IMG/VR virus record: IMGVR_UViG_3300037189_007110
Span: 1 to 22,093 of that record
Reading direction: 5' to 3' (one strand)
Length of the DNA stretch: 22,093 nucleotides
DNA from: a virus
Both the position numbers and the translations under genes were made by a program. Positions 1-6,221 of this stretch are shown here, in pieces. Every line of letters starts with the position of its first letter. Position 1 is the stretch's first letter. The notes below the pieces were generated by a model. The model was not told where the DNA came from and ran no database searches. It was given only the letters and a program-made list of their open reading frames with translations.

Positions 1-400
1 CCCACTTGGCCCGCTGCTCTGGAGTCACCTCGCCCCCGCCGTTCCCTAGTTGCTCATCCAAGTACGCGCCAATGGCCGTGCGTGCAGCCGGGTGCTTCTC
101 GCCAAGCGACTCGCCCCTGCACATGAACTCCCTTGTTTGGGTGCGCAGTTCATCAAGCATCCGCCCGGTCTTGAGCATGGGCGACTCCTGCCTGCCGTCC
201 CACTCGATGATGTCCGCTATCTCGTCAGCCATCGCAGCAAGGGTGGCGGCGTCATCCGCTGCTGTGGCCCCCTGAAATGCGCCCACAAGGTCGATGGCCG
301 CCGGGGGTGCCGGGGCAGGGGAAGGCGGCGTCGGGGCTGACGCGAGCGCCCATGCGATCACAGCGGCAACCAGCAGCAGGACGGCAAGGCGGCCCCTCAT
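1..400 (-). CDS. Secreted or membrane-anchored hypothetical protein, 3' end outside the window
   Basis: The frame is open from an ATG at 400 to the window edge, giving 133 codons without a stop, so the C terminus is missing. Residues 1-21 form an N-terminal hydrophobic helix (MRGRLAVLLLVAAVIAWALA) typical of a signal peptide or membrane anchor. A proline/alanine-rich spacer follows (about 22-35), then a mostly helical acidic domain. There is no cysteine at the end of the hydrophobic segment, so it is not an obvious lipoprotein. The start overlaps the stop of the preceding gene as ATGA, which implies translational coupling. The domain (FQGATAADDAATLAAMADEI, then WDGR, LDELR and RAKW motifs) recalls small conserved proteins I associate with Planctomycetota, but I cannot name the family. 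With the next two genes it makes a membrane-protein trio that could be the lysis or envelope module. That role is inference. Confidence 0.75.
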   Translation of the reverse strand, partial: MRGRLAVLLLVAAVIAWALASAPTPPSPAPAPPAAIDLVGAFQGATAADDAATLAAMADEIADIIEWDGRQESPMLKTGRMLDELRTQTREFMCRGESLGEKHPAARTAIGAYLDEQLGNGGGEVTPEQRAKW

Positions 401-651
401 TGCTCGCTCCCATCGGAAAGTGCCAGAGTCAACGCTGCGATGGCCTTGCCCTGCGCCTCCTCCAGTTTGGAGGTGTTCACCAGCCGGGTGCGCACCGTCT
501 GGAGGCAGACCACCGCATCCACGTAGGACGGCTCGCGCCGCTTCGGCGGCTCGACCGGGCTGATCGGAGGGATGTGCAGGGGCTGCGGCTTGGTCGAGGG
601 CCACAGGAGCAGCACGGCGGCGGCGGCGACGAGTACCCATACCAGACTCAT
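397..651 (-). CDS. Small single-pass membrane protein (84 aa)
   Basis: The frame is open further upstream, but the ATG at 651 is preferred because it overlaps the previous stop as ATGA and places a hydrophobic helix (MSLVWVLVAAAAVLLLWP) at the very N terminus. After the membrane segment come a proline-rich linker (about residues 20-38) and a soluble C-terminal helical part with VDAVVCLQTVRTRLV and AIAALTLALSDGS, which is probably cytoplasmic or periplasmic depending on topology. The 3' end overlaps the next gene by 4 bases. Its size and topology would allow an inner-membrane spanin-like role, but there is no long coiled coil and no lipoprotein partner is seen. The function is unknown. Confidence 0.75.
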   Translation of the reverse strand: MSLVWVLVAAAAVLLLWPSTKPQPLHIPPISPVEPPKRREPSYVDAVVCLQTVRTRLVNTSKLEEAQGKAIAALTLALSDGSEQ

Positions 652-1022
652 TTCGATTGCCTCACCAAAGGCAGGAGAACCTCGACGGCACCGGCCGCGA
701 GGGAGCAGACGAGGGATCGGACGGCGGGCTTGAGCAGCCACCACACCGGGCGCAACGCCAGCGGGATGGCGAGGTCGGCAAACTGATCGAATACCGCAGC
801 GGCCATCTCCACAACGGTGGCCTTCTTGTCGGCACCGGGGGCCGACAGCGTGTCCACGGCAGCGATGGACAGGCGGATCGCGCCCAGCACCAGTTCCGTG
901 AGTTCCGCTACCGTCAGTCCATCCCCGGCTTTCTGCCGGGCGACCTCAAGGTACGCGGCCAGTTGGGCATTCAGGCCCGTGGCTTCCTGCGCCACGGCAA
1001 TCGGCATCTGCGAGATAGGCAT
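648..1022 (-). CDS. Hypothetical membrane-associated protein (124 aa)
   Basis: The ATG at 1022 has an SD (GGAG) about 9 bases upstream. The protein is largely helical. Residues 1-60 are amphipathic, and 78-121 are rich in hydrophobic residues with two tryptophans (PVWWLLKPAVRSLVCSLAAG), which suggests association with a membrane. A conserved-looking polar stretch (APGADKKATVVEM) links the halves. The gene overlaps the 3' end of the upstream gene by 77 bases and couples to the next as ATGA. A holin-like role is conceivable from the hydrophobic C-terminal half and the two neighbouring membrane-type genes, but no holin family is recognised. Confidence 0.7.
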   Translation of the reverse strand: MPISQMPIAVAQEATGLNAQLAAYLEVARQKAGDGLTVAELTELVLGAIRLSIAAVDTLSAPGADKKATVVEMAAAVFDQFADLAIPLALRPVWWLLKPAVRSLVCSLAAGAVEVLLPLVRQSK

Positions 1023-1347
1023 TGCGATTTACTCCAAACACTACACGGTTTATGGGGGGCAGTTGCTCTGCTTCAGCAAGGCCATGCAAGGCTTGCCGTG
1101 TCCATTCCTTGTCCATCCCCATCACCTCGCAGCATTCCCCGAACGTCAGGACTCCGCCCTCGTTCGTCACCCACTCTCTCGCCGCTACCCTCTCCCTCGC
1201 CGTGTCCTTGCGCCTGCACGGCTTGCGCTTAAACGCGATGGCCGTCTGGACAAGCATCATGCCGCACAGCGCCTTGTACGCGCCAGCGATTTCTTGTGCC
1301 GCCAGCCCTTCAAGGCCAGCCTCTACTACGTTGTCCATCTGGTTCAT
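946..1347 (-). CDS. Small phage protein with a possible HTH-like C-terminal part (133 aa)
   Basis: The start at 1347 forms an ATGA overlap with the preceding stop. A longer frame reaching 1374 is less likely. The N-terminal half (residues 1-40) is helical. The core (about 49-92) reads DTARERVAAREWVTNEGG, then LTFGECCEVMGMDKEW, then a helix. This is the familiar pattern of small phage proteins with 'A..REAxxWI....gxFSFxxxCexLGLDPxxxR', often next to replication genes. The second part could fold as a helix-turn-helix, so DNA binding is possible but not shown. The last 25 residues overlap the next gene in another frame and look unconstrained. Confidence 0.7.
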   Translation of the reverse strand: MNQMDNVVEAGLEGLAAQEIAGAYKALCGMMLVQTAIAFKRKPCRRKDTARERVAAREWVTNEGGVLTFGECCEVMGMDKEWTRQALHGLAEAEQLPPINRVVFGVNRNAYLADADCRGAGSHGPECPTGRVP

Positions 1348-1643
1348 GCGCCTTCCCGAATCATGCACTCCCACCAGCAGGCTGCGTAGCCCGCAACGTC
1401 AACGGGGTTGTCATCGATGGGCCTGCCCTGATGCCGGGACAGTTTGTCCAGCACCATGATCTGCGCCCAATCGCTGACGGTCAGCGGCTCCCGCAGTTTG
1501 TGGCCGAAGATCGCGTTGATCGCTCCGACCGTCCGGGCAAAGTGTGCGCCCGGCGGCCCGTAGGTAGAGCGCCGGTCGGTCACCGCCTCGATAGCGGTAT
1601 GCAGCAGTTGCTCTGCCGGTGGCGGCAGCGGCGTGTCACTCAT
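1344..1643 (-). CDS. DUF6378-like phage protein (99 aa)
   Basis: The ATG at 1643 overlaps the upstream stop as ATGA and has a GAGAG element just before it. The protein shows the layout I associate with DUF6378: an N-terminal helix ending in DRRSTYGPPGAHFARTVG (residues 23-40), a middle LTVSDWAQIMVLDKLSR (54-70), and a final DDNPVDVAGYAACWWE (77-92). The pattern 'R..YG.p', 'D....m..lKl.R' and 'Dn..DvaGYa' is widespread in phages, and its helical form recalls MazG-type nucleotide pyrophosphohydrolases. No biochemical role is established to my knowledge. A nucleotide-metabolism or host-takeover role is inference. Confidence 0.8.
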   Translation of the reverse strand: MSDTPLPPPAEQLLHTAIEAVTDRRSTYGPPGAHFARTVGAINAIFGHKLREPLTVSDWAQIMVLDKLSRHQGRPIDDNPVDVAGYAACWWECMIREGA

Positions 1644-1957
1644 GTCTCTCCCCTCATCTTCATTGATATGGCCGCATAAATGGCCCAGAACAAAGCGTCG
1701 TGATCGTCTTCGATTGGTATCGGGCACTCGGCTCTAGCGAGATGGCTCCACTCCTCGACTAGCGACTCCACCATTACCGTGTCCGTGTCTGGCGACAGCC
1801 GGATCAGGCCGCGCCCGTTACCCCAGATGGCGAGGCCATGCAGATCGGGCTGGTTGTCAACCACCCGGACTGTGACGGGCATCCGCAATGGGTACTGCCG
1901 CCGCAGCCAGCGGACTACCCGCCGCAGCCTCGGAGTCAGTTGCCGTCGTGTACGCAT
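1640..1957 (-). CDS. SprT-like metallopeptidase-fold protein with altered HExxH motif (105 aa)
   Basis: The N-terminal half is basic (RTRRQLTPRLRRVVRWLRRQ) and is followed by a short beta-rich part (PVTVRVVDN, LHGLAIWG, RGLIRLS). Residues 62-72 read MVESLVEEWSH and 84-91 read DDHDALFW. This matches small SprT-like proteins with 'L(H)EWAH' followed by 'DH...W', except that the first metal-binding His of HExxH is Glu here (EEWSH). The fold is therefore suggested while zinc peptidase activity is doubtful. The frame begins at 1957 without a good SD and overlaps the resolvase-like gene by 101 bases. An internal ATG at 1882 would cut the overlap to 26 bases but remove the basic region. The 3' end couples to the next gene as ATGA. 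Confidence 0.7.
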   Translation of the reverse strand: MRTRRQLTPRLRRVVRWLRRQYPLRMPVTVRVVDNQPDLHGLAIWGNGRGLIRLSPDTDTVMVESLVEEWSHLARAECPIPIEDDHDALFWAIYAAISMKMRGET

Positions 1958-2279
1958 GGCAAAGCCTTGGAAGATCGGTCAAGCGGATGGTCAGCATCCA
2001 GCCATTTGGGCTGCGGTTGGGGCGGTGCATGATTACTGGGCAGCGGCGACCGCACTGCTTCACTGCAATCGTCAGGGCACGGGGAATGTTGCAGCGCTCG
2101 ACTCGCTTGATCTCCCAGAACAGGTCTGGGGTTTGGTCGATCTCGATGTCGGGCGAGTTGCCGTCGCTCCAGCCGGTTCGCTGCTGGGTGCGCCGCCCGC
2201 TCCAGCCGAACAGTTCTGCGAGAGCAGCCACCGCACTAAGTTCTCCCACCTTGCCTTTGGCACGGCTATTCAAGGCCAC
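1857..2279 (-). CDS. Holliday-junction-resolvase-like PD-(D/E)XK nuclease (140 aa)
   Basis: The start is a GTG at 2279 preceded by a strong SD (GGAGGT, about 6 bases upstream) that lies inside the HNH gene. The overlap with that gene is 10 bases. The nuclease signature is clear: SRAKGKVGE (residues 5-13, with E13), a glycine-rich loop, SPDIEI (42-47, D44) and WEIKRVERCNIPRAL (55-69, E56 and K58). This is the arrangement of archaeal and phage resolvase-type PD-(D/E)XK enzymes. Such enzymes cut branched DNA during recombination or before packaging, which fits the exonuclease, annealing protein and helicase upstream. The final 35 residues are low-complexity and overlap the SprT-like gene in another frame. 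Confidence 0.85.
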   Translation of the reverse strand: MALNSRAKGKVGELSAVAALAELFGWSGRRTQQRTGWSDGNSPDIEIDQTPDLFWEIKRVERCNIPRALTIAVKQCGRRCPVIMHRPNRSPNGWMLTIRLTDLPRLCHAYTTATDSEAAAGSPLAAAAVPIADARHSPGG

Positions 2280-2692
2280 GGTTCACCTCCACGCCGATGT
2301 CGGTCGGCTAGATATTCCTCGGGTATCGAGCATTGATCGTAGGGCAGGCACCTTCGGTGCTTGAGGGCCGCCAGTTTCTGTTCATCGACGGGGCCGTCTT
2401 CCTCGATCTTTGCCGTAAGGATCGCGCCCTTCGTGAGATCGCCATAGCCCGGCATCCTTGCAGAGTGAAGCGCGTAATGGCATCGCCCGCACAGACACAG
2501 CCAGTTGCTACCGCAAGGCAAGTCCTTCCTGCCTGCTCCGCCAACGATGTGATGTAACTCAAGATGTCTGCCCCACCTTTCCGCAGGCCAGTGACATACT
2601 GCGCACCGCTGGTGCATCAGCATGTAGTCAGCCTTCGTCAGTCCCGGTTCCGATGTGTCGCCCATCAGTCGAGCCAACTCCGATCCATCCAT
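2270..2692 (-). CDS. HNH endonuclease (up to 140 aa)
   Basis: A zinc-stabilised HNH domain is visible. CxxC at residues 30-33 (CAVC) is followed by LELHHIVGGA (H47, H48), N63 and a second metal pair with the final His (CLCGRCHYALH, C68, C71, H72, H76). This is a bare HNH nuclease without an evident DNA-recognition domain. The C-terminal 60 residues are polar and unassigned. The start is uncertain. The ATG at 2692 overlaps the GNAT gene by 65 bases. ATGs at 2665 and 2623 are in frame, and 2623 sits 4 bases past the GNAT stop with a GAAGG about 8 bases before it. Single HNH genes in phages may act in packaging, recombination or as mobile homing nucleases. The context does not decide between these. 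Confidence 0.85.
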   Translation of the reverse strand: MDGSELARLMGDTSEPGLTKADYMLMHQRCAVCHWPAERWGRHLELHHIVGGAGRKDLPCGSNWLCLCGRCHYALHSARMPGYGDLTKGAILTAKIEEDGPVDEQKLAALKHRRCLPYDQCSIPEEYLADRHRRGGEPWP

Positions 2693-3113
2693 CGTCCACC
2701 AGCGTGTATTCCGTGGCTTGCCATTTCAGTCGTTGTGCGATGCGGAAGAACTCCGGGCTGAACACTGCAACCGGCAGCGACTCCCTCGGAAGGTCATGCG
2801 TCAGGGCGATGCACAAGGCGAGCGCGATGCCGCGCTGCCGATAGTCCTCATGGACGAACCCCTGCGCTTGGATGCGTACTTCGTCACCGACAGCCCACTC
2901 GCTGATCGACGCCCAGCCGATCACCTCCAGATCGTCACCGTCGCGCGACCAGCAGTAGGCGATGCGTGCTGCGTAGTCCTGCTCACGCAGCGAGAGCAGG
3001 GCTACCCTGTCGAATAGTCCCTGCATCTCGCTGCCGTCGTTGCACAGACCGCGACACTGCTCTGCGATGTAGCAGGGCATTTCGATCACGGGCATGGCGT
3101 GGATGTTGAGCAT
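2628..3113 (-). CDS. GNAT-family N-acetyltransferase (161 aa)
   Basis: The ATG at 3113 shares its A with the stop of the zinc-ribbon gene (TGATG). The frame stays open far upstream, but that extension is the antisense-frame shadow of the zinc-ribbon gene. The GNAT acetyl-CoA signature is seen at residues 85-100: GFVHEDYRQRGIALAL, with the R-x-x-G-x-A turn at R92, G95 and A97. The preceding strand (GDEVRIQAQGFV) and following helix (CIALTH) fit GNAT motif A. A WASISEW strand (67-73) fits the central sheet. The substrate cannot be told from sequence. Phage GNATs may modify host proteins, toxins or DNA-linked groups. It lies within the accessory operon and overlaps the HNH gene if that gene uses its longest start. 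Confidence 0.75.
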   Translation of the reverse strand: MLNIHAMPVIEMPCYIAEQCRGLCNDGSEMQGLFDRVALLSLREQDYAARIAYCWSRDGDDLEVIGWASISEWAVGDEVRIQAQGFVHEDYRQRGIALALCIALTHDLPRESLPVAVFSPEFFRIAQRLKWQATEYTLVDDGWIGVGSTDGRHIGTGTDEG

Positions 3114-3466
3114 CAGAAGGGGGTGTCGGCGTCGTTCGCGTGATTGATGCCCGCGCCCTGCTTCTGCCGGGGATCGATCCAGCCGCGCTTGGGCAACCAC
3201 TGATCGTCCTTCTTGCGGCGGGGGAACAGCGCGCCGTCCTGCCGCCTCTGGCCGTAGCCAAGGCAGCAGCCGCAGGAGTTGCACTTCATCTCGTAGTACG
3301 TGTTGCCCTCGATCTCGCGCACCACGGGCGTGGTGTCCTCGCTGCCGCAGGCACCGCACTTGCTCTGGCCGAAGACCTCGGCGGCCCTCGCCAGTTCCGC
3401 GAACACCTCCTTGGCATCGCCCTCGGCGGTAATGCGAATGCGCCCGAAATCCATCATCGCTTGCAT
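3113..3466 (-). CDS. Zinc-ribbon phage protein (117 aa)
   Basis: The ATG at 3466 has a GAGG SD about 7 bases upstream. The N-terminal strand-helix (FGRIRITAEGDAKEVFAELA, residues 7-26) leads into EVFGQSKCGACGS (C37, C40), a hairpin (TYYEMKC) and a second CxxC (C62, C65) followed by LGYGQRR, LFPRRK and WLPKRGW. This is a zinc ribbon with the layout of a small conserved phage family usually found among replication and recombination genes. I recall the pattern but not an assigned function. Single-stranded DNA binding or a transcription role would be guesses. It is the first gene after a control region with palindromes and is coupled to the acetyltransferase. Confidence 0.8.
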   Translation of the reverse strand: MQAMMDFGRIRITAEGDAKEVFAELARAAEVFGQSKCGACGSEDTTPVVREIEGNTYYEMKCNSCGCCLGYGQRRQDGALFPRRKKDDQWLPKRGWIDPRQKQGAGINHANDADTPF

Positions 3467-3489
3467 GTTTATGTCCTCTGGGGTTGGGT

Positions 3490-3528
3490 GACACGCCTAG
3501 TGTCCGGGCTTGTCAATAGCGACTATTG
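3490..3528 (-). promoter_or_regulatory. Putative promoter/operator region with two palindromes
   Basis: The 76-base gap between the DUF3820-like gene and the zinc-ribbon gene holds two inverted repeats. One is CAATAG-CGA-CTATTG at 3514-3528, and the other is GACAC-GCCTA-GTGTC at 3490-3504. On the minus strand a perfect -35-like TTGACA (3516 to 3511) overlaps the first palindrome. A convincing -10 box at the right spacing is not visible. The layout suggests a repressor-controlled promoter for the genes from 3466 leftward, but no cognate regulator is seen in the window. Confidence 0.4.
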
Positions 3529-3542
3529 CAGTGGGTATTTCA

Positions 3543-3818
3543 CTAGCGCCCCCGGAGGCGATTGGCCTTGAATCGGCGCCACTGCTTGCGCTTCTTCTTG
3601 CCCTTGGTCTTGGCCTGCCGGTAGGTCAGCGATGACACAGCCGCAGCAGCGTCCACTGCCTCCCTGCTGCCGTGCTTCTCGGCCCGCCGCTTCAGTTCCT
3701 CGACCACGCATGGTGGCGGCGTGGGCATGCTCGACGCGGCCCACAGCAAGTACTCAATCGACACCTCGTTGGCAGGCTCGCCACGGTGGCGGCCAAACGT
3801 CATCGTCGCTTCTGTCAT
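3543..3818 (-). CDS. DUF3820-like protein (91 aa)
   Basis: The ATG at 3818 has an SD (GGAG, about 8 bases upstream) and follows a long non-coding leader. Residues 6-28 (MTFGRHRGEPANEVSIEYLL) match the 'FGkyrG.pl.evP..YL.Wl' motif of the DUF3820 family, and a helix with VEELKRR (38-44) follows. The C-terminal tail (about 66-91) is strongly basic (KTKGKKKRKQWRRFKANRL) and could bind nucleic acid. In other phages the motif is found alone or fused to nucleases such as 3'-5' exonucleases. Here no catalytic part is present. The function is unknown. The basic tail next to a structured leader RNA makes RNA or DNA binding a reasonable guess. Confidence 0.75.
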   Translation of the reverse strand: MTEATMTFGRHRGEPANEVSIEYLLWAASSMPTPPPCVVEELKRRAEKHGSREAVDAAAAVSSLTYRQAKTKGKKKRKQWRRFKANRLRGR

Positions 3819-4105
3819 CGCTCCCGCTCCTTTCAGTGCGCACCCGGTTCAGTTGAGGTAGGGGGAAGTCCCCTGCCTCTGGCATCCTGTGCCGAGAACC
3901 TCCACAGCCTTATTAGGGTCTAGCCTCAACTTGCCCGCTCCCCCGGTAGGGCTACGGGACTTCGTGCTGCTTTGGTCTGACTTGCGCGGACTAGCCGCTC
4001 CTGCGTAGGCAGGCTTTGTTTAGGCTCGCCGGTTTTTGATTTCTATCCCGCTGCATCCGAACGAGTGAATGAAGCAGCGGCGTCGTGGTCGGTTGTATTG
4101 GCGTG
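3819..4105 (-). other. Non-coding leader / intergenic region (about 290 bases)
   Basis: No convincing gene is found on either strand between the helicase stop and the DUF3820-like start. The stretch holds several inverted repeats: CCGCTGC/GCAGCGG (4048-4054 with 4074-4080), CCTGC/GCAGG (4000-4004 with 4009-4013), AGGTAGGGG/CCCCTGCCT (3856-3864 with 3870-3878, one G-T pair) and AGTTGAGG/CCTCAACT (3851-3858 with 3924-3931). A TTGACA hexamer on the minus strand (4109 to 4104) overlaps the helicase stop codon and could be a -35 element, though I see no -10 box. It may be a transcribed 5' leader or regulatory RNA. Confidence 0.5.
3851..3931 (-). ncRNA. Possible structured 5' leader RNA upstream of the DUF3820-like gene
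   Basis: On the minus strand an 8-base-pair closing stem (AGTTGAGG at 3931-3924 with CCTCAACT at 3858-3851) encloses about 65 bases. Inside lie a short GGC/GCC hairpin and a strong G/C hairpin whose outer bases (3856-3858) are shared with the closing stem, so the two helices compete at their border. The structure ends about 32 bases before the start codon at 3818. It does not match any riboswitch consensus I can recall, and it was judged by eye only. Confidence 0.3.
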
Positions 4106-5680
4106 TCAAGAGCGGCCAGCGAGGAACTTCCTGATGTTCCTCGCCAGCCCCTCATCGCGCACGTGGGGCAGGATCGAGCGCAGATACCACGGCGCTTGCT
4201 GGTGAATCTGCTTGAAGCCTCTGCCCTTGAATCGCCCGTATGGCATCCACCAGTAGTCGGTGGTGCGGCGCGTGCCGGGGCGGCCCTCGGCGTCGGCCAT
4301 CGCGTCCCGCTCATACGCCGTTACCGTGCCGTCCACCCTGATATGGTTGCGCTTTGCCATCTCGGCCCGGTCGAGTTCCGCCTGCTGGGCGGCGAGGATG
4401 CGGCGCTCCTCCTCGATCAGCGCGTCCATCTCCACGGCATTGACGGGCTTCCGCATGATGCGGTTGCGCACCCGCTTCATCAGCCGGTCATCGAGCGATG
4501 GCCGGAGGATCGACAGAGCCGTCTTCAGATCGTTGTGGCGGCTGCTGTCCGTGATGTCATACACCTCAAAGCAGGGCTTGTCGGAGGCAGCGATAGCGGC
4601 CAGCCGGGCCTCCACGCTTGAGAGGCCGTCGATCACTCCCGGCAGCGTGCGCGTGCCTCGCCCGAACATCTGGAGGTAGAGACAGGTACTGGCGGTAGGC
4701 CGGGCCATGAAAAGTTTGCGGACGTTTGGTGCATCCCACCCCAGTGTCAGGATGCCCACGTTGATAATGAGTTGCGTCCGACCGGACATGAAGTCCGAGA
4801 GGTGCAGTTGCTGCTCCTCCTGCTCCATCCTGCTGTGGATAATCGACGCGCCAATGTTGCGGCTCATCAGGTCATCACGCACGGCCTCCGCATGCTGGAT
4901 CGAAGACGCAAACACCACGCTGGGCTGGCCCTCCCAGTACTGCTCGATCATCGCCGCCACCCCGGCGACGTTGCTCTTCTGCCGCATCAGCCGGTCGAGG
5001 CGAGCGGCGTCGAAGTCACCGAACGAAGCCTTGAACCGGGTGAGGTCGAGGTCTTGCAGGACGCAAAGGTGCATCTTGCAGCCGACGAGGTAGCCATCGG
5101 CCACTGCCTGCGCGTAGTCATACACGTAGGCGGGCTGGCCGTAATGCTCCTCAAGCGAATGCTCCTTCGATGTCGGCGGCGATGCGGTCATGCCGACCAC
5201 CCTCGCCCCGAAGGATCGGAACTCCGCCAGCATCTGAAGCGCAGCCGGGCTGTAGTTCAGATGCGACTCGTCAACGATGATCAGGCCAACCGTGCCCAAG
5301 AATCGCTGGTAGCGCTTGCGGCTTTGCAGGCTGGCGTAGCAGGCCACGACAACGCCGTCGCCATCGGCCCGCTGCTCCGCCATCTCGATGCCGCATTCCA
5401 CGCCCCGGAGGCGAAGGCGGTCAGCAGACTGACGCACCAACTCCCTCCGGGGCGTGATGAAGAGATCGCAGGCATGGCCCCAATCTCTTTGCAGTAGCAA
5501 GGCGGCGGTTTCGGTTTTCCCGCAGCCGGTCGCCATGTAGAGAGCGGTGCGGTCAGTTGACTGAAGCACCTCAAACACACGGCGGTCTGCTTCCGACTGA
5601 TACGGGCGTGGCTTGTAGGCCGTCGTGGGCGACAGCCTCGTTGTCCACTCCTCATCCATCCAATCCATTGCGCCCTGCAC
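4106..5680 (-). CDS. Superfamily 2 DNA helicase (DEAD/DEAH type, 524 aa)
   Basis: All the expected SF2 motifs are present in order: a Q-like PRPYQ (residues 25-29), Walker A MATGCGKT (49-56), ITPRRELV (motif Ia, 75-82), Walker B VDESH (136-140), TASPP (165-169), the second RecA-like domain with SVVFASS (254-260), VGILTLGWDAP (308-318) and arginine-finger motif QMFGRGTR (337-344). The order and DESH box resemble phage helicases of the UvsW/SSL2 group, which act on branched DNA. The C-terminal 150 residues contain an EERR-rich helix and an aromatic WWMPYGRFKGRGF patch, probably an accessory domain. The start is taken as GTG at 5680 because GGAGG lies about 9 bases upstream. ATGs at 5668 and 5659 are alternatives. 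It fits a replication/recombination operon. Confidence 0.92.
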   Translation of the reverse strand: MQGAMDWMDEEWTTRLSPTTAYKPRPYQSEADRRVFEVLQSTDRTALYMATGCGKTETAALLLQRDWGHACDLFITPRRELVRQSADRLRLRGVECGIEMAEQRADGDGVVVACYASLQSRKRYQRFLGTVGLIIVDESHLNYSPAALQMLAEFRSFGARVVGMTASPPTSKEHSLEEHYGQPAYVYDYAQAVADGYLVGCKMHLCVLQDLDLTRFKASFGDFDAARLDRLMRQKSNVAGVAAMIEQYWEGQPSVVFASSIQHAEAVRDDLMSRNIGASIIHSRMEQEEQQLHLSDFMSGRTQLIINVGILTLGWDAPNVRKLFMARPTASTCLYLQMFGRGTRTLPGVIDGLSSVEARLAAIAASDKPCFEVYDITDSSRHNDLKTALSILRPSLDDRLMKRVRNRIMRKPVNAVEMDALIEEERRILAAQQAELDRAEMAKRNHIRVDGTVTAYERDAMADAEGRPGTRRTTDYWWMPYGRFKGRGFKQIHQQAPWYLRSILPHVRDEGLARNIRKFLAGRS

Positions 5681-5710
5681 TGCTGCGGCCCTCCGTGAAA
5701 AACCTCCGTG

Positions 5711-5956
5711 TCAAACCCATCCGCTCATGCGGCGGGCGGCGATCCATCGCGAACGCTCCTGTTCAGGACTCCACTCGTTCCTGATCTGCTGGGTTGCTGC
5801 GGCGATTTCTCCGGGGCCGGGATCGCTTAACTTTCGGCCCGTCAGCCCCGTCTGGTCGAACAGCGCCACCAGTTGCTGTGTGGTCATCTGGTTCGCTGCC
5901 GCCACCTCCGACACTCGCCTCCTGCTGCACTCGATCCACATCGCCTGAACGTCCAT
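5711..5956 (-). CDS. Small hypothetical protein (81 aa)
   Basis: The ATG at 5956 has a GGAG SD about 8 bases upstream, located inside the neighbouring frame. The product is helical and well balanced (VSEVAAANQMTTQQLVALFD, then EIAAATQQIRNEWSPEQERS, then RWIAARRMSGW). A 'IR..Ws..e...R' pattern is common in small phage proteins near recombination genes. It overlaps the 152-residue ORF by 194 bases in another frame. Both have ribosome-binding sites, so either the overlap is real or the upstream frame is shorter than it looks. The function is unknown. Confidence 0.55.
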   Translation of the reverse strand: MDVQAMWIECSRRRVSEVAAANQMTTQQLVALFDQTGLTGRKLSDPGPGEIAAATQQIRNEWSPEQERSRWIAARRMSGWV

Positions 5957-6221
5957 GTTCAGTCTCCTTCACGGTGACACTGCCGGTAACGAGCGAACCC
6001 AGCAGCGAATCGAACGAGCCAAGGGTCATCCCACGCAGGATGTCCAACTCAGCAAGCACAGCACGCGCGTCTTTCTTCAGCGCCAACAGCGCTGCCGTGA
6101 CGAGTTCGTATGCGTCAGGCTCCAGTTCCCACTGCCCGCCTTCGCTTGCGATCCTCCACGCCGCCTCCGCCGCCAGCAGCATCCTCGCCTTGATCTCCAA
6201 CAGTTCCTTCGTTTCCAGCAT
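5763..6221 (-). CDS. Hypothetical protein (152 aa) with a doubtful C-terminal half
   Basis: The ATG at 6221 follows an AAGGAG SD by about 7 bases. Residues 1-70 form a plausible helical domain (MLETKELLEIKARMLLAAEA, ELVTAALLALKKDARAVLAE). From about residue 85 on, the sequence is glycine-, proline- and arginine-rich and overlaps the 81-residue gene in another frame. It also overlaps the end of the ERF gene by 107 bases. Its position directly behind the annealing protein suggests an accessory recombination role, but nothing in the sequence proves one. Confidence 0.5.
   Translation of the reverse strand: MLETKELLEIKARMLLAAEAAWRIASEGGQWELEPDAYELVTAALLALKKDARAVLAELDILRGMTLGSFDSLLGSLVTGSVTVKETEHGRSGDVDRVQQEASVGGGGSEPDDHTATGGAVRPDGADGPKVKRSRPRRNRRSNPADQERVES

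Noticed and set aside
3114-3494. N-terminal extension of the GNAT frame
   Set aside because: It is antisense-frame coding overlapping the zinc-ribbon gene, with arginine/glycine-rich composition. The coupled ATG at 3113 fits much better.
4000-4021. CCTGC-GTAG-GCAGG followed by CTTTGTTT as a plus-strand terminator
   Set aside because: The stem is only 5 pairs, the T-run is broken, and there is no plus-strand gene upstream for it to end.
4772-5497. A 241-codon plus-strand open frame
   Set aside because: It lies opposite the helicase, whose motifs are unmistakable. The plus-strand product shows no domain.
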